Below, in pieces: positions 4,765 to 13,921 of a DNA stretch of 32,950 nt. The notes under the pieces are model-generated. The model was given only the letters and a program-made list of their open reading frames with translations, was not told where the DNA came from and ran no database searches. Made by a program: the position numbers and the translations under genes. The DNA comes from Deltaproteobacteria bacterium (GTDB lineage Bacteria; Desulfobacterota; DSM-4660; Desulfatiglandales; Desulfatiglandaceae), in NCBI GenBank assembly GCA_019310785.1, contig JAFDDR010000028.1, positions 1 to 32,950 of the forward strand, written 5' to 3'. How positions within the stretch are numbered: the first letter of the stretch is position 1; every line of letters starts with the position of its first letter.

Positions 4765-6663
4765 TCAGCTACCGGTTAATGCCCGCAGCCTTTCTTTTCG
4801 CCACTTCCTTGAAGGCTCAATGAACTTTTTCTTCTCATCCGCATTCAGTAGCCGCATGGTTTTTACGGCAGGCGGTGAGGGAATTGTCAAACCGGTATCC
4901 ATAGTGGGCTTCTGCATTATGCCTAACCCTGCGGCCATCCTGTTCTGATGACAACTGTCACATGATCGCCCAAAGGGTGAGACAGTATGTGGGACATAAG
5001 GCATAAACGCCCATCCCCTGCCTCCATCCATTCTTGAGGGAATGGCGCTGTCCAAAGGTACGTTTCCCAAACGGTCCACGTAGGTAATGAGATACTGGTA
5101 AAGGGGACGCAGGATCGCGTACCTGTTTTTATGATCCACGCCTAAGGGCATAAATTCCCAGCGCCTGACACGCCATCCCGCCGACCAGATTCCAGGTCTG
5201 GACTCGCCCGACACCCAATCCATTGAAACAGGATAGTCCTTTTCAGGATGCTCGATGTGTTCTTCCAAAATCTCTTGGAGGTAAGGATCACCTTGAGCGG
5301 TCGAATAATACCACTTGTATCCCTGTATCACGTCCTCCCGGATAATACTCAGCCCGTAGTCCTGATAGGACCATTGGGCATGGCAGGCACTGCACCGGAC
5401 TCTTGTATGGGCACTGATATTATGCCCTGCTGAATCCTTTGAAAACAGGGGCAATGGATGTTTCTGGCCTTGATTTTTGGAGATAAATATAACCCGCTCC
5501 CCCTCGTGAGGGGGAGCGGCTGCATAGCGAATGGCCGTGATGGAAAGATCAGGAACGGGATTATCAAACCCACCGTGACAATCCGCGCAGGAGCGCTTCG
5601 GCACCTCCATCTCATAGCTATAGGCATTGCCATTCCCCATGACATCTTCCTTTTCATGACAATCAATGCACAACAGACCCTTTTCCGCATGAATATCCTT
5701 AGCCAGATGATGATAATCCAGCCCGTAGATCATGGGTGCAGGTTTTCCTTCCACCAGGGGGGACCGGTAGGTACTGGTGTAATCATGCTCAAAAAGACCC
5801 TCATAATCCGCGCCCACGTGATTCTGATTATGACAGTGGAGACACTGCATGTTAGGGATGCGCTTTGTGAACTCATGTTTGGCCGGATATCCTATCACTG
5901 ATCGATCAATGGCCTCATCGCTTCCGCGGTAGCGGCCATCATTTTTATAAATCACATGACAGGCCGCGCAACCGGTTGCTCTGTATAGCCCTCGACCTTC
6001 CGGTCCTTTGTTATGGATATGGCACCGGAGGCACCGTCTACGTAAAAAATCATCCACAAGCATCTGGGGAGTCTCCGGATAAACCAAGGGGTCGGGTGCC
6101 GGCAATTTCTTAAAAGGACCGTCCAGGCCGTATATGGCAGGGGACGCCCTTTTCTGTGCACCCCAGAGATAACGGGTCTGGTTGATAATTCCGGCCATGG
6201 TTGAATGAAGGGAACTTTTGACCTGTTTGATCTTCTTTTCGTGGCAGGGAAGACAAAAGGTATACACATGGGCGGGATCCGAAGGATTTCGGATGATGCT
6301 CTTGTGGTCAGCCAGTCTTTTCTTTGATCGCCCTTCGGGCCTTATGTGGCAGGCCGCGCATTCAGGCTCGTGATTAGCGCTGATCCGCTCTATGCCTTTA
6401 TGACAGGCAAGACAATCGGCATAATCGGTTTCTTTCGTAGTATCCGGTTTGGTGCATGAGGTTGTAAAAACCAGAGGAATAATCAGGATAACAAATACAG
6501 CTATCAATCGCGTTACAGAAAAAGCCAGAAATCCACCTGAATCCCCACTTGTCGGCGAGCCCTTCGGCGGTGAGCTCAGGGCCGAACGGCGCAGGTCGAG
6601 CCGCTTAAAAAAAGGGGGGCCGGGGGGGATTTTACGGGGTGTGGTAGTCAATAACATAATCAT
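4765..6663 (-). CDS. decahaem c-type cytochrome, probable lipoprotein
   Basis: Contains ten CxxCH haem-binding motifs (CLACH, CAACH, CLPCH, CLRCH, CAACH, CLHCH, CIDCH, CADCH, CSACH, CDSCH). It should be exported and loaded with haem outside the cytoplasm. A hydrophobic segment RLIAVFVILIIPLVF ends in TTSC, a plausible lipobox, so the mature protein may be lipid-anchored. The ATG at 6663 overlaps the upstream cytochrome's TGA as ATGA, but about 40 codons after it are encoded by a palindromic repeat (6528-6641). The original start may therefore have been nearer the hydrophobic segment; a GTG at 6672 is also possible. It is a diverged paralogue of its neighbour: both share a CIDCH-x4-5-MG-G-AY segment and an SGE/TGE-x2-PG-W segment. 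A role in periplasmic or outer-surface electron transfer is inferred. Confidence 0.85.
   Translation of the reverse strand: MIMLLTTTPRKIPPGPPFFKRLDLRRSALSSPPKGSPTSGDSGGFLAFSVTRLIAVFVILIIPLVFTTSCTKPDTTKETDYADCLACHKGIERISANHEPECAACHIRPEGRSKKRLADHKSIIRNPSDPAHVYTFCLPCHEKKIKQVKSSLHSTMAGIINQTRYLWGAQKRASPAIYGLDGPFKKLPAPDPLVYPETPQMLVDDFLRRRCLRCHIHNKGPEGRGLYRATGCAACHVIYKNDGRYRGSDEAIDRSVIGYPAKHEFTKRIPNMQCLHCHNQNHVGADYEGLFEHDYTSTYRSPLVEGKPAPMIYGLDYHHLAKDIHAEKGLLCIDCHEKEDVMGNGNAYSYEMEVPKRSCADCHGGFDNPVPDLSITAIRYAAAPPHEGERVIFISKNQGQKHPLPLFSKDSAGHNISAHTRVRCSACHAQWSYQDYGLSIIREDVIQGYKWYYSTAQGDPYLQEILEEHIEHPEKDYPVSMDWVSGESRPGIWSAGWRVRRWEFMPLGVDHKNRYAILRPLYQYLITYVDRLGNVPLDSAIPSRMDGGRGWAFMPYVPHTVSPFGRSCDSCHQNRMAAGLGIMQKPTMDTGLTIPSPPAVKTMRLLNADEKKKFIEPSRKWRKERLRALTGS
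5494..5519. repeat. perfect hairpin inside the decahaem cytochrome gene
   Basis: Arms CCGCTCCCCCTC and GAGGGGGAGCGG are exact reverse complements with a 2-base centre, 26 bases in all. It encodes the AAPPHEGER stretch at roughly residues 381-390, between the eighth and ninth haem motifs. A perfect palindrome of this kind looks like an intergenic repeat that has landed in frame in a loop of the protein. Confidence 0.7.
6528..6641. repeat. palindromic repeat element at the 5' end of a cytochrome gene
   Basis: The left edge GAAATCCACCTGAATCCCC and the right-edge G-rich run followed by GGGGGGATTTTAC are rough inverted repeats of a C-run/GATTT type. Inside is copy B (6558-6586) of the 29-base repeat also seen at 3512-3540. 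On the minus strand the element is entirely open in the cytochrome frame and would encode a proline/serine-rich stretch (TTPRKIPPGPPFFKRL onward) unlike any signal peptide. I read it as a small non-autonomous repeat that inserted between the coupled start and the signal sequence without breaking the frame. Confidence 0.65.
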
Positions 6664-8417
6664 TTCAGGCACGGCAAATCACTTTCCGTTTTAAAACGTT
6701 TCATGGCTACCTTAAAGTCCTGGTAAATTTTATCATCATATTGGTTGTGGCACCCTAAGCATGGGCTAACAGAGAGGATATTATTAATTTCCTGTCTGCT
6801 AAAGGGCCTTGCGTCTTCTCTTGAAGCAGTCTGCAACCTCTCTCCATTCACGCTTACATATGCATCTAACGGGAAAACCACGCCAAGCCCTGAGGAAGCC
6901 GCATCATAGGTCTGTCTGAAAACCCATTTTCCATCCCTTCTGTGAAGGATCCCCTCGCCGATCCCTAAAACCTTTGGGTCCCCGTGGCATTCGATGCACG
7001 ACCTGGATTCCCTGGATGTAGTATGAGGATCAAACGCCGACATGGTAAGGATTTTAAAAGAAGTAAAGACCTGACACGGGGAAACCGGATATATGGTGGA
7101 TGCGTTTTTAAAACCGAGGCCGGGTTTTGCAAACCTCATATAGGATCTGGTTTCCTTCCATTTTCCCGGCGATTTTTCCCCGGTCAGCCAGTCCCTCTGT
7201 AATTCAGATTTGCGGTATTCCAGATGGCATCCATAGCACTGGGGAACCCATAAACTGTGGCAGGCCTGGCAGGAAAGACGCTCATGGCCCGGCAGCGTGT
7301 GATAGGGGTTTTTTGAAGACGTGATATCCATGTTTATGGCATGGCCGTCCCTTTTGCGAAAAAACACCGTCCCGCTCTCCTTCTTTTGAACATTATAAAG
7401 CGGCGTGTCCTTCTTGCTCATGGCAATACGCTCATCCAGAACCTTCGGGATCTTCTTATTGAGAAAGACTAATCGATTCGCTAAGGACCCGCTATCGGTC
7501 ATTAGGGAAAAACCGGGCGCATGACACGCCTCGCAGGTGATGTCCACCTGATCCTCCATCTCATCATATGCCTTTCCGTCCCCCATTAAGCCGGTCGCGG
7601 TGTGGCAGTCTATACATTCCATACCCGCCTTTGCAAAATGGATATCCGCCTCAAGGTGAAGGAAAAAGCGGTTACCGGACAACCTCCGGCTGCTCAGATT
7701 TCTCCCTTCATAAGGGGTTCCGTACCTTGCCGACTCAAACCTGCCAAAATACGACAAACCGATCCTTGCCGACCTGTTATGGCATTTTACGCAATTTTCC
7801 GAAGGGATCCGGGTTGTCATCACCGGGTGATCAAAGAGTCCGGCATCTGCAGTCCCTTTCTTATCCTTGTCTAAGACATGACAGTCACTGCACCCCCCTC
7901 CCCTTTTTCCCACCTCTCCCGGACGATCCCCTCTTTCCTTCCACAGGTGGCACCCACCGCACATCTTTCGGTAATGGTCAATGGCAAGGTTCTCAGGTGG
8001 GTTTTCTCCCATGAGATCCCTGACCTCTGTTTTTGCCTCCTTGATGTTCAGCCATTGAGACTGCAAGGCCTTGAGTATGCCCCTGTTCGTGGCCATGATA
8101 CTTTTTTTTACCCGTGGAACAATGTCGGAATGGCACCCTTCCTTTCCACAGGTCCGCTCCGCCACCCGAAGGTCGCCCGGATTACGGACCATGCCGAAGT
8201 GGGCCCTTTTCTCATCTAAAGAATAAGCATTTCCTGAATGACAAGTGTAACAGCCAAAGGCTGAGATGGGATGGGAAGGATCAGGATCTGTTACCTGGTT
8301 GTGGCAGAAGATACATCCTTCGGAAAGGGGTTCTGAGGGCCGCTTTTGTATGTTCTCTTTCAGAACAAGAATTGAAGCAACGATGATCAGAAAAAAAATG
8401 ACCGGGAATTTTCTCAT
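6660..8417 (-). CDS. dodecahaem c-type cytochrome
   Basis: A 585-residue protein with eleven CxxCH motifs (CIFCH, CYTCH, CGGCH, CSDCH, CVKCH, CIDCH, CEACH, CQACH, CYGCH, CIECH, CLGCH) plus one CGKEGCH of the CX4CH type (third in order), giving twelve potential haems. The N-terminus MRKFPVIFFLIIVASILVL is an uncleaved anchor or signal peptide. Additional histidines near the motifs could serve as distal ligands. It overlaps the decahaem gene by ATGA and is its paralogue, so the two products probably work as one electron-transfer unit. No strong ribosome-binding site precedes the ATG. I do not recognise a named cytochrome family; a quinol-oxidising partner is not encoded nearby. Confidence 0.88.
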   Translation of the reverse strand: MRKFPVIFFLIIVASILVLKENIQKRPSEPLSEGCIFCHNQVTDPDPSHPISAFGCYTCHSGNAYSLDEKRAHFGMVRNPGDLRVAERTCGKEGCHSDIVPRVKKSIMATNRGILKALQSQWLNIKEAKTEVRDLMGENPPENLAIDHYRKMCGGCHLWKERGDRPGEVGKRGGGCSDCHVLDKDKKGTADAGLFDHPVMTTRIPSENCVKCHNRSARIGLSYFGRFESARYGTPYEGRNLSSRRLSGNRFFLHLEADIHFAKAGMECIDCHTATGLMGDGKAYDEMEDQVDITCEACHAPGFSLMTDSGSLANRLVFLNKKIPKVLDERIAMSKKDTPLYNVQKKESGTVFFRKRDGHAINMDITSSKNPYHTLPGHERLSCQACHSLWVPQCYGCHLEYRKSELQRDWLTGEKSPGKWKETRSYMRFAKPGLGFKNASTIYPVSPCQVFTSFKILTMSAFDPHTTSRESRSCIECHGDPKVLGIGEGILHRRDGKWVFRQTYDAASSGLGVVFPLDAYVSVNGERLQTASREDARPFSRQEINNILSVSPCLGCHNQYDDKIYQDFKVAMKRFKTESDLPCLK

Positions 8418-8646
8418 GCAGAGTCCAGGTATGCTGTCGGCTCACTGCAAAGTAACGTAGGGAAAATATGCAACTATGCGAAGAAAGTAATAATGGACAT
8501 TCAATGGCTTGAGCCTTTTTCAGAGACTGCTGCCTCGCACGGTATAATGAAGAATGATAGCCCGGAAAGCAATCTCTTCATTTAATTCGACCTGTTGTAC
8601 ATACCATGACGTTGCAGTTCTGTAATAATAGGGTTATTTGACAATC

Positions 8647-9411
8647 CTATTCATAAGGGTCAACAATCGAGTATCCATGCCTTTTAGCAGTTTTTTTCAT
8701 TGTCTCAATCTGGTCGCGATCATCCATGTAAAGCCCCAGGCAAAGGCCCACGGCGTTTCTGCGGTACATCGCAGCATTAGACTTAATAGTAAAATTCAAA
8801 GTGCGGTATTTCCCCCTTAATTCGTCGGCATTCATATGTAAAGTAATTCTGCCTGCTTCCTGGACAAAATCCATAACGTCCTCAAGGACCGTATCTCCGA
8901 TTGCAACCAGATATCTGACACCCCGCTCCCGGATCTTCTTATCATTGTCTCTTACCAGATACAAAATCGGTTCAATTGAAAAACCTTCGAATTCCTGCAA
9001 TGACTTGCAGATTGCATCCTGAACCTCAGTAGAATCTTCTTCAACCAGGGCATTGACGACCCGGTCAGTGCAGTCCGGTTCGCCAAGAGTGCCAAGAGCC
9101 AGAGCAGCGGCTTTTCTCACCCCGGAATCTTCATCCTCTTCCAGGGCTACAAGTAATGCATCCATGGCTTCCGGATTTCCACTTTTGCCCAAGGCGGCCG
9201 CAGCCTTTTTGCTTGTTTCGATATCTCCGGTTTCAAGATCTCTAACAGCATTTTCAATGGTAATATTCTTCGTTTGTGAGGCATCAGCATCGGGTTTTTC
9301 CCCGCTCTTTCCCTTACATGACATTAAAGGAAAAAACAGGAACAAAAAAACAATACATAAGCGAATGTATGTCTTTAGGGCACAGCAATGGGCAATCCTA
9401 ACATTTTCCAT
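8647..9411 (-). CDS. HEAT-repeat lipoprotein
   Basis: A 254-residue protein with a hydrophobic N-terminus (RLCIVFLFLFFPL) ending in the lipobox LMSC, then a polar linker and several HEAT-like helical repeats, for example AMDALLVALEEDEDSGVRKA followed by AALALGTLG, and the next repeat beginning DRVVNALVEED. HEAT repeats act as protein-binding scaffolds; some accompany electron-transfer or phycobilin systems, but no specific partner can be named. The ATG has GAAGGAAA upstream. It points toward the cytochrome genes; the 229-base gap between them shows no clear terminator or gene, so co-transcription is possible. Confidence 0.8.
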   Translation of the reverse strand: MENVRIAHCCALKTYIRLCIVFLFLFFPLMSCKGKSGEKPDADASQTKNITIENAVRDLETGDIETSKKAAAALGKSGNPEAMDALLVALEEDEDSGVRKAAALALGTLGEPDCTDRVVNALVEEDSTEVQDAICKSLQEFEGFSIEPILYLVRDNDKKIRERGVRYLVAIGDTVLEDVMDFVQEAGRITLHMNADELRGKYRTLNFTIKSNAAMYRRNAVGLCLGLYMDDRDQIETMKKTAKRHGYSIVDPYE

Positions 9412-9492
9412 GCATTTCCTTCATCAATTATTACTTTTCTTAAATGCCCGGCGTAAGGCTATAGGGAATGGAGCCATGCGCTACCAGCAATC

Positions 9493-9819
9493 TCACGCAA
9501 GCATTTTGAGGATTTCATTCAACTCCGCTTTAATGTTTTCCACAAAAGAGACATCAATGGGCGTCTCCTCGGCCGTCTGTTTTTTCAGCCGGTGTTTGGC
9601 GCCTTCAATGGTCATCCGCTCATCGTAGAGCAGTCTCTTTATGTCAAGAAGGGTCTCAAGGTCTTCTCTTCGGTATGTCCTCTGGTTGGAATCGGCCCTT
9701 TTCGGTCTGACTTGGGAAAATTCACCTTCCCAGAATCGCAGGACATAAGGTTCAACACCGATGATGCGACTGGCCTCGCCGATGCGGAAATACCGCTTGT
9801 CATCAGGAATACGGCCCAT
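9493..9819 (-). CDS. MerR-family transcriptional regulator
   Basis: A 108-residue protein with a MerR-type winged helix-turn-helix at residues 10-78: YFRIGEASRIIGVEPYVLRFW, then the wing with SNQRTYRREDLETLL and a second helical pair. The C-terminal 30 residues form a short helix, too small to be a typical ligand-binding domain and without metal-binding cysteines. Its ribosome-binding site AAGGAGGGC lies in the last codons of pheT, and its ATG follows the pheT stop by three bases, so it is translationally coupled. A MerR-like gene at the end of pheST is a recurring arrangement in deltaproteobacteria; its targets are unknown. Confidence 0.88.
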   Translation of the reverse strand: MGRIPDDKRYFRIGEASRIIGVEPYVLRFWEGEFSQVRPKRADSNQRTYRREDLETLLDIKRLLYDERMTIEGAKHRLKKQTAEETPIDVSFVENIKAELNEILKMLA

Positions 9820-9822
9820 TCC

Positions 9823-12237
9823 TCAGCCCTCCTTTAAGCGACCCCCTGTCTCATGCCTTATCTTGTCAATAATTGACTCGTGCAGCCGGTTTACTGTCCC
9901 ACCGTCCAAGGTCCCGTGTTCCGATCTGTAACATATTCTGAAAGCAATGGCCTTTTCGGATGGATCGATTTTCTCACCCTCATACAAATCAAAAATTTGA
10001 ACGGATTCAATTAGATCCCCGCCCTCCTGCTTTACCACATCTAAAATCCCGGCGCTTTCTAACCGGCGCTTTACGATCATGGAAATATCCCTGTAAACGG
10101 CAGGGTATTTTGCAAAAGCTCGAAATTTTTTCGTCCCGTAAAGCCCTTTTAAAAGGGCCGGGATGTCAAGTTCAAAAACAAAGGCATTCTCATCTTTCAA
10201 GTCATACGCCTCCATCACACCTGCGGATACCCTGCCCATCTTTCCTGCAGGCGAACCTGAACAGTAGATACCGGCTGAAATTTCCGGGTCATACCCCGCG
10301 GAAGGACCGTCCCTTTTAAAAGCAAGATCATCAATTCCAAGGCCCTTCAAAAGGGCCTCAACCGCACCCTTAATATCGTAAAAATCCACGGACCGCTCAT
10401 GACCATCCCATGATTTTTGACGATACAGCCCGGTCATTATGGCCGCCAGATAAGTTTTTTCAAGGGGAAGCGGTTCCCCCTCTTTTCGAATAAACAATTT
10501 TCCCCATTCGAACAGCTTAAGCCCTCTTTCCTGATTAAGGATATTATTCTTAGCGGTCTCCAAAAGCCCCGGAAGCAGAGACGTCCGCATGACGGACTGG
10601 TCAACGCTTAATGGATTAATAAGCCGGACAAAAGATCTCAAGGGGCTTTTCTTCTTTGCCCCGAGTATATCAACCGAATCCGGGGAAATGAAACTGTAAG
10701 TGATTATCTCGGTAAAACCCAGACCCGTTATGATCGATCTTGCCTGATCGCGGAGGAGAAGTTCGGGCGTTTCACCTTCTTCATGCGGCCTGATACTCGG
10801 TGTGGTCACGGGGATATTGTCGTATCCACTGAGTCTTGCCACTTCTTCCATGAGATCGGCCTCACGGATAATATCCACCCGGAAAGACGGTGGTTTGACA
10901 CGAAGTTCATTTTCATTGATATTACTGACTTCCATTTCCAGTGCCCCGAGATACCCGCTTATGACATCCCGGGAAAAGGCGGTCCCTAAAATACGATTCG
11001 TCCTGTCCACTCTCAAATTGATATGGGGAGGGGTATGAGCAATTGGATAGTTATCTATCATGCCCCTGGCAATCCTTCCCCCGGCCAGTCGGGAAAAAAG
11101 CAAAAGGGAGCGCCTCAGGGCAGTTGTGACCCCACCTATATCAGCGCCTCTTTCAAAACGGTACGATGCCTCTGTGGACAGCCCTAAATGCTTTGATCCC
11201 CGCCGGATGGTCACGGGATCGAAAAAAGCGCTCTCTAATAGGACATTTTCGGTTCCCGCAAAGATCTCCGAGTTCAAACCTCCCATGATTCCCGCAACAG
11301 CCACTGCCCGCTCGCCATCGCAAATCATAAGGGTTTCGTCGTTCAGGGTATGCGTCTGTCCATCAAGCGTGCTGAAGACCTCCCCCTCAACGGCCCGCCT
11401 TACAACGATCCTGTTCTCCCTCAGCCGGTTGTAATCAAAGGCATGTAGCGGTTGGCCCGTTTCCAACATCACGTAGTTGGTCACATCCACGATGTTATTG
11501 ATACTCCTTACCCCGGACAGGTAAAGCCGGTATTTCATCCAGAATGGAGAAGGGCCTAAAGAAACCCCCTGAATAATGCCTGCCGCATAACGGGGACAGC
11601 CCGCGGGATCGTCTATGGTAATGCTTGTAAGGCCCTCAATGACAGGGCCGGTTTCTTCTATTTCCGCCCCAGGCAGCTTCAGCCTTTTCCCTGTGGCGGC
11701 CGCAATCTCCCTGGCAATCCCTATGACGGATGCACAATCAGGGCGATTCGGCGTAATATCAACATCAAAAACCCAATCGGAGAGGGGGATAACAACAGGC
11801 AGTGACGTGCCCGGCGTAAGAGTTGAGGGAAGAATCATGATGCCGGTATGGTCATCGGTCAGGCCCATTTCATCTTCTGCTAAGAGTATGCCTTTTGAGA
11901 TTTCTCCCCTGATCCGGCTTTCTTTGACAACCGTACCGTCAGGAAGCCTTGCTCCGGGTAATGCCAACGGGGCTAACTGCCCTTCCTTTAAGTTAGGGGC
12001 CCCACAGACCACCGGGACAGTCTCACTGCCTGTATCCACCTGGCACATGAAAAGCCGATCCGCCCCGGGATGAGGTCCTACTGACAGTATCTTTGCCACC
12101 ACAATATCATCAAGGCCCTGCCCCACGGCCTCGATGCCTTCAACCTCTAATCCGGTCATGGTCAAAAGCTCGCCGAGTTCATCAGGCCGCATTTCAATAT
12201 CTACATAATCTTTTAACCAGTTCAGGCTTAGTTTCAT
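9823..12237 (-). CDS. pheT: phenylalanyl-tRNA synthetase beta subunit
   Basis: An 804-residue protein, normal length for bacterial PheT. In order: an OB/tRNA-binding domain (residues about 40-150, VAKILSVGPHPGADRL), B3/4 editing domain (about 210-390), B5 domain (about 400-475), catalytic-like core (about 480-690), and a C-terminal FDX-ACB anticodon-binding domain (from about 710, FRAFAKYPAVYRDISMIV). With PheS it forms the alpha2-beta2 enzyme that charges tRNA-Phe and edits Tyr-tRNA-Phe. No good ribosome-binding site precedes the ATG; translation may depend on pheS, whose stop is 46 bases upstream. No internal break is seen. Confidence 0.97.
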   Translation of the reverse strand: MKLSLNWLKDYVDIEMRPDELGELLTMTGLEVEGIEAVGQGLDDIVVAKILSVGPHPGADRLFMCQVDTGSETVPVVCGAPNLKEGQLAPLALPGARLPDGTVVKESRIRGEISKGILLAEDEMGLTDDHTGIMILPSTLTPGTSLPVVIPLSDWVFDVDITPNRPDCASVIGIAREIAAATGKRLKLPGAEIEETGPVIEGLTSITIDDPAGCPRYAAGIIQGVSLGPSPFWMKYRLYLSGVRSINNIVDVTNYVMLETGQPLHAFDYNRLRENRIVVRRAVEGEVFSTLDGQTHTLNDETLMICDGERAVAVAGIMGGLNSEIFAGTENVLLESAFFDPVTIRRGSKHLGLSTEASYRFERGADIGGVTTALRRSLLLFSRLAGGRIARGMIDNYPIAHTPPHINLRVDRTNRILGTAFSRDVISGYLGALEMEVSNINENELRVKPPSFRVDIIREADLMEEVARLSGYDNIPVTTPSIRPHEEGETPELLLRDQARSIITGLGFTEIITYSFISPDSVDILGAKKKSPLRSFVRLINPLSVDQSVMRTSLLPGLLETAKNNILNQERGLKLFEWGKLFIRKEGEPLPLEKTYLAAIMTGLYRQKSWDGHERSVDFYDIKGAVEALLKGLGIDDLAFKRDGPSAGYDPEISAGIYCSGSPAGKMGRVSAGVMEAYDLKDENAFVFELDIPALLKGLYGTKKFRAFAKYPAVYRDISMIVKRRLESAGILDVVKQEGGDLIESVQIFDLYEGEKIDPSEKAIAFRICYRSEHGTLDGGTVNRLHESIIDKIRHETGGRLKEG

Positions 12238-12283
12238 GAATAATACTCTATGGAAAGGAGGATAAGTAGGTTAAGCAGATACG

Positions 12284-13291
12284 CTAAAATTGTCTCAAAA
12301 ACCGCATATCGTTCTTAAAAAACAACTGGATATCATTTATTCCGTACTTGAGCATTGCGATCCTTTCAATACCCATACCAAATGCGAATCCCGTATATAC
12401 CTCGGGATCATAATCCACAAAAGCATATACATTGGGATCAACCATGCCGGCACCTAAGATCTCCAACCAGCCGGTATGTGAGCAGGTCCGGCAGCCCTTT
12501 CCCCCGCATATGACACACCGGATATCCACCTCTGCGCTGGGTTCCGTAAAAGGGAAAAAGCTGGGTCTGAACCTCAAGGAAGTATCACTACCAAACATTT
12601 GGTGCACAAAACTCGTGAGCGTACCCTTCAAATCCCCAAAGCTCACGTCCTTGTCCACCAAAAGGCCCTCCACCTGGTGAAACATTGGGGTGTGAGATAC
12701 ATCCGAATCTCTTCTGTAGACCTTTCCGGGAGCGATAATGCTCACAGGGGGCCTTTTTGCTTCCATAACGCGGATCTGGATCGGAGATGTATGGGTCCTC
12801 AGGACCACGTTTCCTGAGATGTAAAAGGTGTCTTGCATATCCCTTGCAGGATGATCTTTTGGGAGATTAAGTGCCTCGAAATTATAATAGTCTAACTCCA
12901 CGTTGGGTCCCTTCACCACCATGAACCCCATGCTTGAAAAAATCTGACAGACTTCTTTTATAACCAAGGTAATGGGATGGAGATGCCCTCGAAGCGGTTC
13001 TCTGCCCGGCAGTGTTACATCCAGAAAAGAGGCACCCTCCGCCTTTCCGCACACAACACGTTCACGCGCCTCTTCAAGACGCCCGGTCAAATTGCCCTTT
13101 ACAACATTGGCCAATTTGCCCGCCTCCGGCCTTTCACCGGCAGGAAGGTCTCTCAATTTTTTCATGCACTCGGTGAGCAGGCCCTTCTTTCCGAGATATA
13201 TGATCCTGAAATTCTCAAGCCCTGAGGGGTCATTTATCCCCTCTAACTCTTTAAGTGCCCTTTTTTCCAGTTCAAGGAGTTGTTCTTTCAT
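12284..13291 (-). CDS. pheS: phenylalanyl-tRNA synthetase alpha subunit
   Basis: A 335-residue class II synthetase subunit. The N-terminal coiled coil (residues 1-85) binds tRNA; the catalytic core has motif 1 ([19 protein letters not shown]), motif 2 ([19 protein letters not shown]) and motif 3 ([18 protein letters not shown]). It pairs with PheT to aminoacylate tRNA-Phe. A cluster [12 protein letters not shown] (residues about 264-275) could bind a metal and occurs in some bacterial PheS. It lies between rplT and pheT in the usual order, with 46-base gaps on both sides. Confidence 0.97.
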   Translation of the reverse strand: MKEQLLELEKRALKELEGINDPSGLENFRIIYLGKKGLLTECMKKLRDLPAGERPEAGKLANVVKGNLTGRLEEARERVVCGKAEGASFLDVTLPGREPLRGHLHPITLVIKEVCQIFSSMGFMVVKGPNVELDYYNFEALNLPKDHPARDMQDTFYISGNVVLRTHTSPIQIRVMEAKRPPVSIIAPGKVYRRDSDVSHTPMFHQVEGLLVDKDVSFGDLKGTLTSFVHQMFGSDTSLRFRPSFFPFTEPSAEVDIRCVICGGKGCRTCSHTGWLEILGAGMVDPNVYAFVDYDPEVYTGFAFGMGIERIAMLKYGINDIQLFFKNDMRFLRQF

Positions 13292-13337
13292 GGCCGACTT
13301 TGTTGTTCGGGAAATCCCTTTCTACAAAAACAAGACC

Positions 13338-13685
13338 CTATGACTGTGCCACAGCCGCCAACTCAGCAAAGGCCACCGGATCATGAACAGCCATATCAGC
13401 GAGTACTTTGCGATCCAACGCAATTCCTGCCTTATTGAGACCGCTAATCAGTCTGCTGTAGGACAGGCCGTTTTCCCGTGCAGCCGCATTGATCCGCACA
13501 ATCCAGAGACTGCGAAATTCTCTTTTCCTGACCCTCCGGTCACGATAGGCATACATCCCGGCCCTGCTCACGGCAACGCTCGCGGTCCTGAGCTGTTTGC
13601 TCAGGCCCCCTCTGTAGCCTTTAGCGGCCTTCAATAGCTTCTTTCTCCTTCTCCTTGCCTTAAAACCCCTCTTTACCCTTGGCAT
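13338..13685 (-). CDS. rplT: ribosomal protein L20
   Basis: A 115-residue, very basic protein, full length for bL20. It begins [20 protein letters not shown] and keeps the conserved [20 protein letters not shown] helix. L20 binds 23S rRNA early in 50S assembly and in many bacteria represses its own operon by binding the infC-rpmI-rplT leader. The ATG follows AAGGGGTG. It is 38 bases downstream of rpmI. Confidence 0.98.
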   Translation of the reverse strand: MPRVKRGFKARRRRKKLLKAAKGYRGGLSKQLRTASVAVSRAGMYAYRDRRVRKREFRSLWIVRINAAARENGLSYSRLISGLNKAGIALDRKVLADMAVHDPVAFAELAAVAQS

Positions 13686-13723
13686 TGCAACACCCCTTAT
13701 GATTTGCGATTAATCCAGATCCC

Positions 13724-13921
13724 TCAACGATAGGGAATGAGTTTGGCAATCTGTTTTAGATTAGTAGAATCCACCAGAGTGGATTTTCTCAGGTTCCTTT
13801 TCCTTTTTGTGCTCTTTTTTGTAAGGATATGACTGGAAAAGGCCTTGTTCCTTACGATCTTTCCCGACCCCGTGTACTTAAATCTCTTGGCCGCGCCACG
13901 GTTTGTCTTTATCTTTGGCAT
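13724..13921 (-). CDS. rpmI: ribosomal protein L35
   Basis: A 65-residue bL35, full length, beginning [15 protein letters not shown] and with the conserved [20 protein letters not shown] segment. It is a small 50S protein bound within 23S rRNA. The ribosome-binding site GGAGG sits 5 bases from the ATG. In most bacteria rpmI follows infC closely; here 518 bases separate them. Confidence 0.98.
   Translation of the reverse strand: MPKIKTNRGAAKRFKYTGSGKIVRNKAFSSHILTKKSTKRKRNLRKSTLVDSTNLKQIAKLIPYR

Noticed and set aside
6606-6629. Functional G-quadruplex in the G-rich edge of the repeat element
   Set aside because: The G runs are part of the C-run/G-run arms typical of this repeat type; sequence alone gives no support for a separate role.
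7568-8219. 148- and 113-codon plus-strand frames
   Set aside because: They are antisense of the dodecahaem cytochrome; Pro/Cys/His-rich content comes from complementing CxxCH codons.
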